DNA of 64,000 nucleotides, taken from positions 930,001 to 994,000 of the forward strand of contig NZ_CP039704.1 of the NCBI RefSeq assembly GCF_005144965.1. Direction: 5' to 3'. The notes beneath the pieces were generated by a model that made no database searches, was not told where the DNA came from, and saw only the letters and a list, made by a program, of their open reading frames with translations. The position numbers and the translations under genes are program-made. Shown piece after piece: positions 29,255-38,263 of the stretch (position 1 is the first letter of the stretch; each line of letters starts with the position of its first letter). This stretch comes from Hankyongella ginsenosidimutans. GTDB lineage: Bacteria; Pseudomonadota; Alphaproteobacteria; Sphingomonadales; Sphingomonadaceae.

Positions 29255-29947
29255 TCAGAACTTGTAGCGCACGCCAGCCTGATACTGGATGACCTCGAAC
29301 TCGGAATTGGCGCGCGAGACGATATCCCCGGTGAGGCGGTCGACGCCTTCGAACGCGACATTCGTCGGCCGGTAATAACGCACGTCGCTGAACACCTCGA
29401 ACGGGCCCGGGAGCGGGACGGACACGCCGCCGATGAGCTGGAAGGCGAAGCGAAAATCGGTGTCGCCGCCGAACTGCACGCCGCCGTCTTCCGGCTGGCC
29501 GGCGGTGCGGTAGACCGTATCGGATTCGATGCCCGCCACCCCGACCCCGACGCCGAGATAGGGCTTCACCAGCAGGCCGGTGTTGAGGTCGAGCAGCACG
29601 TTGGCCATCACCGAGCCGGAACTGTTGTCGCTGGAAAACTGCGCATCCGTCTCGCTGGTGCGACCACGGCGCACGCTGGCCTGACGGTAGGCATATTCGA
29701 TCTCGGTGCGCACACGACCCAGCAGCAGACCATCGAAAATGTATCCAACCGAGCCGCCGAGCGCGAAGCCGGTCTTGAAACTGACATCGACGTTGCGGAC
29801 GGCGTCCGTCGCGATGTCCACGCCCCGGCTCGACTGGTCGAGCTGGGTGGCACCGCCGCCGAACGCAGAGACATACCAGCCATTATCGGCATGGGCGGGT
29901 GCGACGGCCGACAATACAGCCGCGACCGTAACGAAAAGTATGCGCAT
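29255..29947 (-). CDS. Outer-membrane beta-barrel protein
   Basis: Intact, 230 residues: signal peptide MRILFVTVAAVLSAVAPAHA, then DNGWYVSAFGGGATQLD and alternating strands (GGSVGYIFDGLLLGRVRTEI, NTGLLVKPYLGVGVGVAG, FEVFSDVRYYRPTNVAFE), ending YQAGVRYKF. It resembles small opacity-type or OmpA-like barrel proteins of alphaproteobacteria. The ATG at 29947 fits the signal peptide; the open frame extends further. It is similar in design to the gene at 28,515. Confidence 0.8.
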   Translation of the reverse strand: MRILFVTVAAVLSAVAPAHADNGWYVSAFGGGATQLDQSSRGVDIATDAVRNVDVSFKTGFALGGSVGYIFDGLLLGRVRTEIEYAYRQASVRRGRTSETDAQFSSDNSSGSVMANVLLDLNTGLLVKPYLGVGVGVAGIESDTVYRTAGQPEDGGVQFGGDTDFRFAFQLIGGVSVPLPGPFEVFSDVRYYRPTNVAFEGVDRLTGDIVSRANSEFEVIQYQAGVRYKF

Positions 29948-30036
29948 GGTGGAATCTCCCGAAATCGGCAACCAGAAAGGCCATGGCATGCCGGAAGGCA
30001 GCGCGCCAGCGCCTGCGGCGCGCTGACGGGGAAAAA

Positions 30037-30671
30037 TCAGGCGGCTCCCGCCTCCGCGGCCTTCGCCTCAGCGATGAGCGCCTCGTCGATCGCCTTGGCC
30101 TTCCTGAAGGCCGGACGGGCGGTCACGCGGGCGCTGTAGGCCTCGAACGCCGGCGTCGACGGGATCGACTGGAACTGCAGCCCCACGCGACCTGCGCGCC
30201 GACATAGACGTCCGCCGCCGTAAAGCGTCCACCGCAGACATAGTCATGCCCGGCCAGCCAGCCGTCAAGCGCCGCCATGGCCGACTCATAGGTGCCGCAG
30301 CCCGCCATCATCTCGTTGCGCCCTTCGATCGGCACCTGCATGAACTTGAAAGTGACCGCCTGTTCGACCGGCCCGGCGGCAAAGAACAGCCAGCGGTAAT
30401 AATCGGCGCGCTCGGCCGCGGTCGGGGCGAGGCCTGCCGCCGGAAACGTATCGGCAAGATAGGCGCAGATCGCCGCGCACTCGGTCACCACATGGCCGTC
30501 GTGCACGATGGCCGGCACCTTGCCCATCGGGTTGATCGCCAGATATTCCGCACCCTTCATGGTCGTGCCGTAGTCAAGCAGCACCTGCTCGTACGGCGCG
30601 TCGACTTCCTCCAGCATCCAGCGGGCGACCTGCCCGCGCGACATCGGATTCGTGTAAAATGTGATCGTCAT
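30037..30671 (-). CDS. Glutathione S-transferase family protein (one frameshift)
   Basis: The N-terminal thioredoxin-like domain has MTITFYTNPMSRGQVARWML, then NPMGKVPAIVHDG and VVTECAAICAYLAD, the glutathione-binding cis-Pro and Glu-Cys/Ser sites. The helical C-domain has DYVCGGRFTAADVYVG. The frame changes near 30,183; the rest (about FEAYSARVTARPAFRKAKAI) runs to TGA at 30,037. Length of about 211 residues is normal. Substrate unknown. Confidence 0.87.
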
Positions 30672-30756
30672 GATCCTCTCCCCGTCTGCGACTCACGCGA
30701 CAAGGCATAGCCGATGTGCCGCACGTGCGCCACCGCAAAACAGAACAAAAATGGAA

Positions 30757-31977
30757 CTACGGGGTGGCTGGAACCCTGATGCGCTGCCAGTCCGGTGCCA
30801 GCAGGCGCAGCATCGGCGCCGCAATCGCCGTACAGATGATCGCCATCAGCACCAGCGCCGAGAAGCTCGCAGCGCTGATGACGCCATGGTCGAGCAATAT
30901 GGTCGCCACCAGTACTTCCATCAGCCCCTTGGTCTGCAGCAGTGCACCAAGACTGGCAGCCTCCCGCCAGGTGGCCCCGGCCAGCAAAGCGGGTACGCCG
31001 GCACCCAGCATCTTGCCGACCAGCGTCGTGCCGACCAGCGCCAGCACCAGCAGGATGGTCGAGGTCGCCAGCAGATCTGCCTCTGTGCGCAGGCCGGTCG
31101 CCATGAAGAAGAACGGCATGAGGATGAAGGTCGCCGGCCACTCCAGCCGGGCGATCAGCGCGGGTCGCCAGGCATCCGGGATCATGTAGCCGGCGAGAAA
31201 GGCACCGAACACATAGCCGATGCCGACGAATTCGGAGAGCGCCGCGGACCCGAACGCCATACAGACACCGCCGATCAACACCGCGTCCCCTGCAATGTGA
31301 CACGGGCTGCCAGTCGCGCCAGCAGCCAGCGCACGACGACGACCCCGGCCAGATAAGCCGGCATCAGCAACGCGGTTAGCATGGCCCCGCCGAGCGCCAT
31401 GAACAGCAGGAGCACGGTCAGCCCCGCCCACAACCCGGCGTCGTTGATCGCCGCCAGTCCCAGCGCCGTCTGCCCCAGTGGCGTGTGCAGATACCCCATC
31501 TCCTTGAGGAGTGCTGCCAGCACCGGCAGCGCGGTCACCGTGATCATCAACCCGAATGCGAGTGCGAACTGGGCTATGCTGTGGTTGGTGCCGAGTTCCT
31601 CCGGCTGCAACGCCGCCAACACGATGCCCAGACCGCAGCCAAGGACGAACGGGACCGCGAAAGACCCCGCCGCGACCCAGCCCAGCCCCGCATGCCACGC
31701 AGTTCCGCGATGTTCAGATGCATGCCCGTCACGAAGGTGTAGAGCACGACGGAGAGCGTCGCGACGGAGCCGATCTTGGCCACCACGTCCGGCGGGAACA
31801 GCGCGGCCTGCCAGTCGGGGGCGATCGCGCCGAACACCGACGGCCCCAGAAAAGCCCGGCGGTGATTTGCAGTACCGCCAGCGGTACGATACCCTTGAGA
31901 CCAAGCAAGCGCCACGCCGCATAGGACGCGCCGACAAGCACGACGGCATCGGCCAGGAACAGCGCCTTATCCAACAT
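30757..31977 (-). CDS. Cation:proton antiporter, CPA2-like (frameshifted)
   Basis: MLDKALFLADAVVLVGASYA starts the first of about twelve membrane segments. FLGPSVFGAIAPDWQAALFP, LYTFVTGMHLNIAEL, ITVTALPVLAALLKEMGYL, ALGLAAINDAGLWAGL (the ND ion-binding motif) and FGAFLAGYMIPDAW are standard for Na+(K+)/H+ exchangers of the KefB/NapA type. Frame changes fall near 31,860, 31,700 and 31,290. No C-terminal RCK/TrkA domain follows, so it ends after the transport domain. Confidence 0.85.
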
Positions 31978-32047
31978 CCGGCATCTCCCTATCAGCAGGG
32001 AACTTGAAGCGGGGATCACCGGGAACACAAGAGCAAGTTGCAGGCCG

Positions 32048-32524
32048 ATGCAAACATCGCCCATGGACATCGCCGTTGCAGAGGCCGAGGCCGCCGCCGC
32101 CCGCGGCGAAGTGCCGGTCGGCGCGGTCGTCGTCGACAGCCAGGGCCGGGTGCTGAGCCGGGCCGGCAACGCCACCCGCGCCCTGCACGACCCGACGGCG
32201 CATGCGGAGATCCTGGCCCTGCGCGCCGCCACCAGCCAGATCGGCAGCGAACGGCTGGCCGACTGCGACCTCTACGTAACCTTGGAGCCCTGCGCGATGT
32301 GCGCCGGTGCGATCAGCCACGCCCGCATCCGCCGGCTGTATTTCGGCGCGGACGATCCCAAGGGCGGCGGCGTGCTGCACGGTGCGCGCGTGTTCGCGCA
32401 TCCGACCTGTCACCACCGGCCGGAGATCTACAGCGGCATCGGCGAGAGCCGCGCCGCGTCGCTGCTGCGCGATTTTTCCGTCTGCGCCGATAGTCTGCTA
32501 GCGAAACCGCAGTCGGCTTACTAG
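32048..32524 (+). CDS. tadA: tRNA-specific adenosine deaminase
   Basis: TadA converts A34 to inosine in tRNA-Arg(ACG). The zinc deaminase site is complete: THAE-type AHAEILAL (His ligand and catalytic Glu) and LEPCAMCAGAISHARI (two Cys ligands). RGEVPVGAVVV is the usual N-terminal strand. A second ATG at 32063 (MDIAVAEAEAAAARGEV) is the better match for the family start. Intact, 153-158 residues. Confidence 0.95.
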   Translation: MQTSPMDIAVAEAEAAAARGEVPVGAVVVDSQGRVLSRAGNATRALHDPTAHAEILALRAATSQIGSERLADCDLYVTLEPCAMCAGAISHARIRRLYFGADDPKGGGVLHGARVFAHPTCHHRPEIYSGIGESRAASLLRDFSVCADSLLAKPQSAY

Positions 32525-32577
32525 ACTATGCCCTCCAGAGGCGCAAACGACAGAACGAGCCCGCACACAGGAGCATC

Positions 32578-33072
32578 ATGACCCAGGACGAGACCAACGC
32601 GCGGCTGGTCGGCGTATCGCTGGACGAGAAAAGTCTCAGCCACCTGCACCCGGACCTCGAGCGGGAAAAGCGCATCGACATCCACGACCTGCTGGAATCG
32701 AACCAGTTCTCACCGGTCGCAAGCTATCCGGGCGGCTATACGGGCCCGTTCCAGTTGCGCATGCGGGTGACGGCAAGCCTGGTGCTGTTCGACATCCTGA
32801 ACAAGGACGGCGACCCGCTGGAGACCATCGAGCTGCCGGGCGCAGGGCTGAACGCGGCCGTGCGGGACTATATCTCCGTGTGCGAGAGTTATTTCGCCAT
32901 GGCCAACACCGGCAACGCCCACCAGATCGAGACCATCGATATGGCGCGGCGCGCGATCCACAACGAGGCGGCAGACGCGCTGATGGAGCAGCTTGCCCCA
33001 CGGCTGGCCATCGACCTCTATACCGCCCGGCGGCTGTTCCGGCTCATCTGCCTGCTGGAACTGCGCGGCTGA
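32578..33072 (+). CDS. UPF0262 family protein
   Basis: Intact, 164 residues: ARLVGVSLDEKSL, HPDLEREKRIDIHDLLESN, GPFQLRMRVTASLVLFDI, ESYFAMANTGNAHQIETIDM. This matches the UPF0262 family, restricted to alphaproteobacteria and often near hisD and infA; function unknown. An AGGAG-type site (ACAGGAGCATC) precedes the ATG. The stop TGA lies inside the arm of a partial C-type palindrome (33,068-33,107). Confidence 0.93.
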   Translation: MTQDETNARLVGVSLDEKSLSHLHPDLEREKRIDIHDLLESNQFSPVASYPGGYTGPFQLRMRVTASLVLFDILNKDGDPLETIELPGAGLNAAVRDYISVCESYFAMANTGNAHQIETIDMARRAIHNEAADALMEQLAPRLAIDLYTARRLFRLICLLELRG

Positions 33073-33107
33073 AGCACATGCGCTTCAGCCTCAACCGACC
33101 AGACTCT
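33068..33107. repeat. Partial C-type palindrome over the UPF0262 stop
   Basis: GGCTGAAGC ... GCTTCAGCC form a 9-bp stem with a 6-base loop, followed by TCAACCGACCAGACTCT, the reverse of the C2 left arm. Only half the element remains. Confidence 0.7.
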
Positions 33108-33177
33108 AGAGCCTTTCCGACGGAGATTGAGGCACTTGTGTTAAAGTGCCTCAAGCGAAAGCGGCAACAAAGGCTCT
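33108..33177. repeat. Palindromic element A1
   Basis: The outer stem AGAGCCTTT/AAAGGCTCT is 9 bp, the inner stem TTGAGGCACTT/AAGTGCCTCAA 11 bp, the loop GTGTTA. The unpaired 10-14 base segments between the stems are also shared with A2. Confidence 0.87.
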
Positions 33178-33184
33178 CCCTCTT

Positions 33185-33245
33185 AGAGCCTGGTCGGTTG
33201 AGGTTGAAGCATATGTGCTGCAACCGAGGGCGTGAATCAGGCTCT
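33185..33245. repeat. Palindromic element C2
   Basis: AGAGCCTGGT pairs with ATCAGGCTCT and GGTTGAAGCA with TGCTGCAACC, one mismatch in the inner stem. It differs from C1 at a few bases, mainly in the inner loop. Confidence 0.85.
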
Positions 33246-33256
33246 TATCAACAATT

Positions 33257-33308
33257 TAGACCATGATTCACGTTTCAGATCGATTCAATCTGAAACGATC
33301 AAGGTCTA
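33257..33308. repeat. Palindromic element E2
   Basis: TAGACCATGAT pairs with ATCAAGGTCTA (one mismatch) and CGTTTCAGA-type arms follow. The 11-base spacer from C2 (TATCAACAATT) is the same as between C1 and E1. Confidence 0.85.
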
Positions 33309-33500
33309 GAGTCTGCTGACATTGGATGGGATCGCCATTCCGATCTTCGCTGGAGCAGGCTGTAAAGTCCGCTCGTGGTGAGCCTGGACGAACCACGAGC
33401 CGCTCAGCCCTTCGTCCAGCTCAGGGTGAGCGGCGCGTGTGCAACCGCGCGATGGCGTGTGGGTCAACCTAAAGTCATCAGGCTCTAATGGGTCCTGACC
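33309..33500. repeat. Degenerate REP-type repeat region
   Basis: GCCGCTCAGCCCTTCGTCC and CAGGGTGAGCGG form an imperfect hairpin, and GTCAACCTAAAGTCATCA at 33463-33480 copies the right arm of the 15,824 repeat. No gene. TCTAATGGGTCCTGACCCTA at 33484-33503, covering the zapE stop, recurs in altered form at 34,866-34,886. Confidence 0.6.
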
Positions 33501-34655
33501 CTAGCCGGCGCAGTGCCCCTTGGCCAGATAGTCCACCGACTGCATTTCATACAGACGCGAGGCCGTCCGCTCGAACTCGAAACTGCCGTCGCCCGCAACA
33601 TACAAGGCATCCGGCGCTGCATCGGCCGCACACAGCAGCTTGACGCAATGCTCGTACAACACGTCGATCAAGGTGACGAACCGCTTGGCCTGATTGCGCA
33701 GTTCCGCGCCCATGACCGGGATGCCAACGATGATGACCGTGTGGAAGCGGCGCGCCACCACGAGGTAGTCCGCCGCACCCAGCGGATTGTCGCACAACCG
33801 CCGGAACGAAAACACCGCGACACCCTTCAGCGCCTTCGGCACGAACAGATCACGTCCATCGACATCCAGGGTCTCGCTGGGAACATTGGCGCGGTCCTCG
33901 ACCGGGAAGTCGGTCAGGCGAAAGAACGCCTCTGACAAGGCGGCCGTCGCCTCCGGGCCGTTCGGGCTGTAATAGACCGGCATGCCGGACAGGCGGGCCA
34001 GGCGATAGTCGGTCGCACCGTTGAGCGGCAGGACGGCCAGATGATCCTTGAGCAGGGCGATCGCCGGGAGAAACAGCTCCCGGTTCAGGCCGTTCCTGTA
34101 CAGGTCGTCCGGCGCGCGATTGGAGGTCGCGACGATGGTGACGCCTTCGTCCAGCAAGGTGCGGAACAGCCGCCCCAGGATCATGGCGTCGGCGACGTCA
34201 GTGACCTGAAGCTCGTCAAAGCACAGCAGCCGCGCTTTCGATGCCAGCGCCCGGGCGACCGGCGGGATGGGATCGTCGCCCGCATCCCGGCCATAGCGCT
34301 GCGCACGTGCGGCGGCGGTCATGGCCCGGTAGGCGTGGATCGCCGCATGTACTTCCAGCATGAAGGCATGGAAATGCACCCGCCGCTTGTTGGAGACGCG
34401 GGCGTGATGGAAAAACAGGTCCATCAGCATGGACTTGCCGCGCCCAACCCCGCCCCACATGTAAAGCCCCTTCGGCGCGGGCGGCTGCGCGCGGCTGAAG
34501 AAGCGCTTGAGCGCGTTGGCGGATTGGGTGCGGCTCGCCTCCAGCGCCGAGGCCAGGCCGTCCAGTCGCGTGGCGGCCAGTTCCTGGTCCGGGTCTGTGC
34601 GGAGCTGGCCAGTCTCGCGCAGTGCGCGGTAGGCGGGAAGAACGGCGCCGGTCAT
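33501..34655 (-). CDS. zapE: Cell division ATPase ZapE (AFG1-like)
   Basis: Intact, 384 residues. Walker A is GGVGRGKSMLMDLF and Walker B ARLLCFDELQVTD; VHFHAFMLEVH, ATSNRAPDDLYRNGL and FPVEDRANVPSETL-like segments are standard for the AFG1/ZapE family. ZapE stimulates Z-ring constriction in gammaproteobacteria; alphaproteobacterial relatives may act as mitochondrial Lace1-like quality-control ATPases. The TAG stop lies in a short repeated motif shared with 34,866-34,886. Confidence 0.92.
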   Translation of the reverse strand: MTGAVLPAYRALRETGQLRTDPDQELAATRLDGLASALEASRTQSANALKRFFSRAQPPAPKGLYMWGGVGRGKSMLMDLFFHHARVSNKRRVHFHAFMLEVHAAIHAYRAMTAAARAQRYGRDAGDDPIPPVARALASKARLLCFDELQVTDVADAMILGRLFRTLLDEGVTIVATSNRAPDDLYRNGLNRELFLPAIALLKDHLAVLPLNGATDYRLARLSGMPVYYSPNGPEATAALSEAFFRLTDFPVEDRANVPSETLDVDGRDLFVPKALKGVAVFSFRRLCDNPLGAADYLVVARRFHTVIIVGIPVMGAELRNQAKRFVTLIDVLYEHCVKLLCAADAAPDALYVAGDGSFEFERTASRLYEMQSVDYLAKGHCAG

Positions 34656-34705
34656 ATAGTCGTGGGTTAATCGAGCATCGCCCCGTTACAAGCCGCGCGC
34701 TGACC

Positions 34706-34782
34706 TAGTGTCGTGGAATCGAAGTTCGCTACACCATGATATCGAGCTCGTGCGCGAACTTCGATTCCTGAAACGACACGAG
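34706..34782. repeat. Palindromic element F
   Basis: The outer stem GTGTCGT/ACGACAC is 7 bp and the inner stem GGAATCGAAGTTCGC/GCGAACTTCGATTCC 15 bp, loop about 24 bases. Confidence 0.85.
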
Positions 34783-34796
34783 AAACAATATCTTGC

Positions 34797-34870
34797 TAGT
34801 GTCCTTCTCGAATCTGAAATCCAACCGCGCCTGATATTGGGTGTAACGGATTTCAGATTCGGGACACTAG
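34797..34870. repeat. Palindromic element G
   Basis: AGTGTCC pairs with GGACACT, CGAATCTGAAATCC with GGATTTCAGATTCG (14 bp), loop about 25 bases. It shares TAGTGTC ends with F, 14 bases away. Confidence 0.85.
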
Positions 34871-34880
34871 GTCAGGACTC

Positions 34881-34947
34881 ATTAGACCATGATTCACGCC
34901 CTCGGTTGCAGCACATATGCTTCAATCTCAGTCGGAAAGGCTCTATG
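34881..34947. repeat. Mosaic palindromic element
   Basis: It begins as E (TAGACCATGATTCACG), continues as reversed C2 (CCCTCGGTTGCAGCACATA) and ends as reversed A (CTCAGTCGGAAAGGCTCTA). It cannot fold as a full element. Its end supplies the stop of the GGDEF gene. Confidence 0.8.
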
Positions 34948-35833
34948 CCGCGACGGCGGCGGACTTCACGCAGTTGCGACCGTCGTTCTTTGCCGCATAA
35001 AGCGCATCGTCCGCGCGCTTGAGCAACGTCGCCACGGAGTCCGTCGGCGTCAGGTTGCTCACCCCGATGCTCGCCGTGAACCCCGGTCGCCGTTGGGGAC
35101 TTGCAACCTGATCTTCTCGATCGAGGCGCGCACGCCCTCGGCGATGCACTCGCCCTGAACCAGTGTGGTGTCGGGCAGCAGCACCGCGAATTCCTCCCCG
35201 CCCAGCCGACCGATGACGGCGTTCTTGGGCGCAACGGCGCGCACGGTCGCCGCCAGGGCGCGAATGGCCTGATCGCCCACATCATGGCCGTAGTTATCGT
35301 TGATCGACTTGAAATGGTCGATATCCAGCAGAAGCATGCTGAGCGGCTGCGCTTCTTCATCCGCGTGGTTGATCGCCAGTTCCGCGGCGACGGAGAAAGC
35401 GCGGCGGTTGTAGACGCCAGTCAGCGGATCGTGGTTGGCAAGGTGGTTCAGATCGTCCTGCATGCGCAGCAGCCGACTGGCCGCGCGCAGCTTGGCCCAA
35501 AGGATTTCGCGGCGCAGAGGCTTGACGATGAAATCGTCCGCCCCGAGTCCAGCGCCTCGATGTATGTGTCGGTATCGTCGCGCGACGTCAGAACCAGCAC
35601 ATGCGCCATCTTGGAGCGTTCATGACTCCGCAGATTCCAGCACAGTTCCAGCCCGGAGACGTTGCCGGGAAACTCAAGCCCGGTGATGACAAGATCGACT
35701 CGGTCCGACTTGAGAATATGCGCCCAGGCACTGACGGCGCTCTGGAAACACTGGGCCTCTAGCCCAGGTCCTTGATGGTCGCCTCAAGAATACGCAGCGT
35801 GGTCCGCGAAGCATCGACAAGAACAATATGCAC
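34943..35833 (-). CDS. Response regulator with GGDEF domain (PleD-like; frameshifted)
   Basis: The receiver half starts at a GTG at 35833 (HIVLVDASRTTLRILEATIK) and continues over two frame changes (near 35,760 and 35,545) through DLVITGLEFPGNVSG, VLVLTSRDDTDTYIEA and DDFIVKPLRREIL. The GGDEF half has NHLANHDPLTGVYNRRAF, LLLDIDHFKSINDNYGHDVG and IGRLGGEEFAVLLPD; the intact GGEEF loop predicts diguanylate cyclase activity. A last frame change near 35,080 precedes ASIGVSNLTPT and ADDALYAAKNDGRN. The TAG stop is the first triplet of an A-type repeat end (TAGAGCC). It should make c-di-GMP in response to a sensor kinase not seen here. Confidence 0.88.
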
Positions 35834-36040
35834 GACAAGACTTTCAAATGTGCATGAACATCTGCACACAAAAGACCATCCTCGCCCAAGGTTCTATCCG
35901 CCAGGTGCGCCAATCTTGGCTGCGCCTTGCGGCAGCAACCTTGCCTGCACCGTCACGGGAAGCAAAAATGCTTCAACCTCATACGATTAGGTGTTCGGCT
36001 TCACTCTTACGTCGAAGGCCTTAAAGCCTGTTAAAGTCGC

Positions 36041-36823
36041 TTAACCCTGGCGCTCCAGCATCATCTTCTTGATCTCGGCGATCGCCTTGGCTGGATTGAG
36101 GCCCTTGGGGCAGGCGTTCGCGCAGTTCATGATCGTGTGGCAGCGGTAAAGCCGGAACGGATCTTCCAGGGCGTCGAGGCGTTCGCCGGTCATCTCATCG
36201 CGGCTGTCGGCGAGCCAGCGATAGGCCTGCAACAGGATCGCCGGGCCGAGATACTTGTCAGAATTCCACCAGTAGCTCGGGCAACTGGTCGAACAGCAGG
36301 CACACAGGATGCACTCGTAGAGGCCGTCAATCTGCGCGCGCTCGTCCTTGGACTGCAGACGCTCCTTGCCGGCTGGCACCGGTGTCGTGGTCTGCAGCCA
36401 CGGCTTGATGGACGCATATTGGGCGTAGAAGTGCTTCATGTCGCACACCAGGTCCTTGACGACCTCCAGGTGCGGCAGCGGCGTGATCTTCACCTCGCCC
36501 TTGCAGTCCTCGATCGCGGTGGTGCAGGCCAGCCCGTTCTTGCCGTCGATGTTCATGGCGCAGGAGCCGCAAACCCCTTCCCGGCACGACCGGCGGAAGG
36601 TGACGCTCGCGTCCATTTCGTTCTTGATCTTGATCAGCGCATCAAGAACCATCGGCCCGCAGCTATCGAGATCGACCTCGAAGGTGTCCATGACCGGGTT
36701 TTTCTCATCGTCCGGGTTCCAGCGATAGACTTGGAATTTGCGCACCCGCTTTGCGCCTTCCGGCGCCTTGTGCGTCTCGCCCTTGCCGATCTTGGAGTTT
36801 GCGGGCAGCGAAAATTCAGCCAT
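36041..36823 (-). CDS. sdhB: Succinate dehydrogenase iron-sulfur subunit
   Basis: Intact, 260 residues. The plant-type [2Fe-2S] cysteines are in [16 protein letters not shown] and LAC; the [4Fe-4S]/[3Fe-4S] cysteines in [16 protein letters not shown] and [17 protein letters not shown]. It passes electrons from FAD in SdhA to quinone in complex II at the inner membrane. An AGGAC site precedes the ATG at 36823. sdhA, sdhC and sdhD are not adjacent: the neighbours are a regulator and phhB, which is unusual, so sdhB appears separated from the usual cluster. Confidence 0.96.
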   Translation of the reverse strand: MAEFSLPANSKIGKGETHKAPEGAKRVRKFQVYRWNPDDEKNPVMDTFEVDLDSCGPMVLDALIKIKNEMDASVTFRRSCREGVCGSCAMNIDGKNGLACTTAIEDCKGEVKITPLPHLEVVKDLVCDMKHFYAQYASIKPWLQTTTPVPAGKERLQSKDERAQIDGLYECILCACCSTSCPSYWWNSDKYLGPAILLQAYRWLADSRDEMTGERLDALEDPFRLYRCHTIMNCANACPKGLNPAKAIAEIKKMMLERQG

Positions 36824-36955
36824 CGGAGGTCCTTACCGAACGGAAATATCCCTGAATACGTAGAACGGGATTCTTCCCGCCGCAACGCACTTTTGGTCGC
36901 ATCGTCCCGCAGTTAGCAGGGCCGCCCGCTCAGAAAGCTGGCCGGTGCCCATGCT

Positions 36956-37246
36956 TTACAGCGCCGCCTCGATGGCGTCCGCGAGCGCGATGTCGCGGGC
37001 GGACAGCCCGCCGGCGTCGTGCGTGGTCAGGCGGATCGAGACCCGGTTGTAGACGTTGCTCCACTCCGGGTGGTGGTCCATCCGTTCAGCGACCAGCGCG
37101 ATGCGGGTCATGAAGCCCCAGGCAGCGGCGAAATCCGCGAATTTCAGCTCCACCTCGAACGCCAGGCCGTCGGCGCTGCGCCGCCAGCGCGGCGCGCGCG
37201 CCAGAAACGCGGCGGCTTCGTCTTCGGTCAGGCGGGCGATGGCCAT
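36956..37246 (-). CDS. phhB: Pterin-4a-carbinolamine dehydratase
   Basis: Intact, 96 residues: [20 protein letters not shown] and [20 protein letters not shown], the signature His-His motif of PCD/DCoH. It recycles the pterin cofactor used by phenylalanine hydroxylase, encoded 3.3 kb away (phhA), and heads the catabolic block. It lies 10 bases upstream of the FAH gene's stop, so it is probably the last cistron. Confidence 0.93.
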   Translation of the reverse strand: MAIARLTEDEAAAFLARAPRWRRSADGLAFEVELKFADFAAAWGFMTRIALVAERMDHHPEWSNVYNRVSIRLTTHDAGGLSARDIALADAIEAAL

Positions 37247-37256
37247 GGTGTCCTCC

Positions 37257-38262
37257 CTATGCGGCGTCGACAGTCTGGTCGATCACGCCAAAGATCGAGC
37301 GCCCCTGCGCGTCCAGCATCTCGATACGCACCCGGTCGCCCGGCCGCATGAACGGCGTCGACGGCTTGCCGGTCTGGATCGTCTCGACCATGCGCACCTC
37401 GGCGATGCAGGAATAGCCTTTGCCGCCGTCCGCCACCGGCTTGCCCGGCCCGCCGTCCGCGCCGCGGTTCGAGACTGTGCCGGAACCAATGATGCTGCCC
37501 GCGCCGAGCGCGCGGGTTTTCGCGGCATGGGCGATCAACTGCGCGAAATTGAAGGTCATGTCCGCGCCCGCGTCCGCGCGGCCGAACGGCACGCCGTTCA
37601 AGTCCACATGCAAAGGCCGGTGCAGGCGGCAGTCCCGCCAGGCGTCGCCCAGCTCGTCCGGCGTCACGGCGACCGGCGAGAAAGCGCTGGCCGGTTTCGA
37701 CTGGAAAAGCCGAAGCCCTTGGCCAGTTCATCCGGAATGAGGCCGCGCAGCGACACGTCGTTGCACAGCATGACCAGACAGATCGCATCCGCAGCCTGAT
37801 CCAGCGTCGCGCCCTGCGGCACATCGCCGACGATCACCGCCACCTCGCCCTCCATGTCGCAGCCCCAGGCGGGATCGGCGAGCGGGATCGGCGCTGTCGG
37901 CGCCAGAAACCCGTCGGACCCACCCTGATACATCAGGGGATCGGTGTAAGCTCGCCGGCACCTCCGCGCCGCGCGCGCCGGACCAGCTCGACGTGGTTGA
38001 TGTAGGCGGAACCGTCCGCCCACTGGTAGGCGCGCGGGAGCGGGCTGAGGCACTTCGCCGGCTCGAACGGCTCCGCGCCGACCGTTCCCGCCTCCAGCGC
38101 GTGCGCCAGGGTCGCGAGTGCCGGCGCACAGCGGCCCCAGGAGTCGAGCGCCGCCTGCAGGGTCGGCGCGACGGCACTGGCGTCCGCGCACCGGGTCAAA
38201 TCGCGCGAGACGACCACCAGACGGCCATCGCGCGTGCCATCGTTCTGTGTTGCGAGTTTCAT
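37257..38262 (-). CDS. Fumarylacetoacetate hydrolase family protein (frameshifted)
   Basis: [20 protein letters not shown] and [17 protein letters not shown] open the protein; then [39 protein letters not shown] (the metal-binding Glu pair) and, after a shift near 37,700, [32 protein letters not shown] and [17 protein letters not shown]. The first shift lies near 37,950. The enzyme should cleave fumarylacetoacetate, or a close relative, to fumarate and acetoacetate, the last step of tyrosine degradation. Its start overlaps or abuts maiA. Confidence 0.9.
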
Positions 38263-38263
38263 G

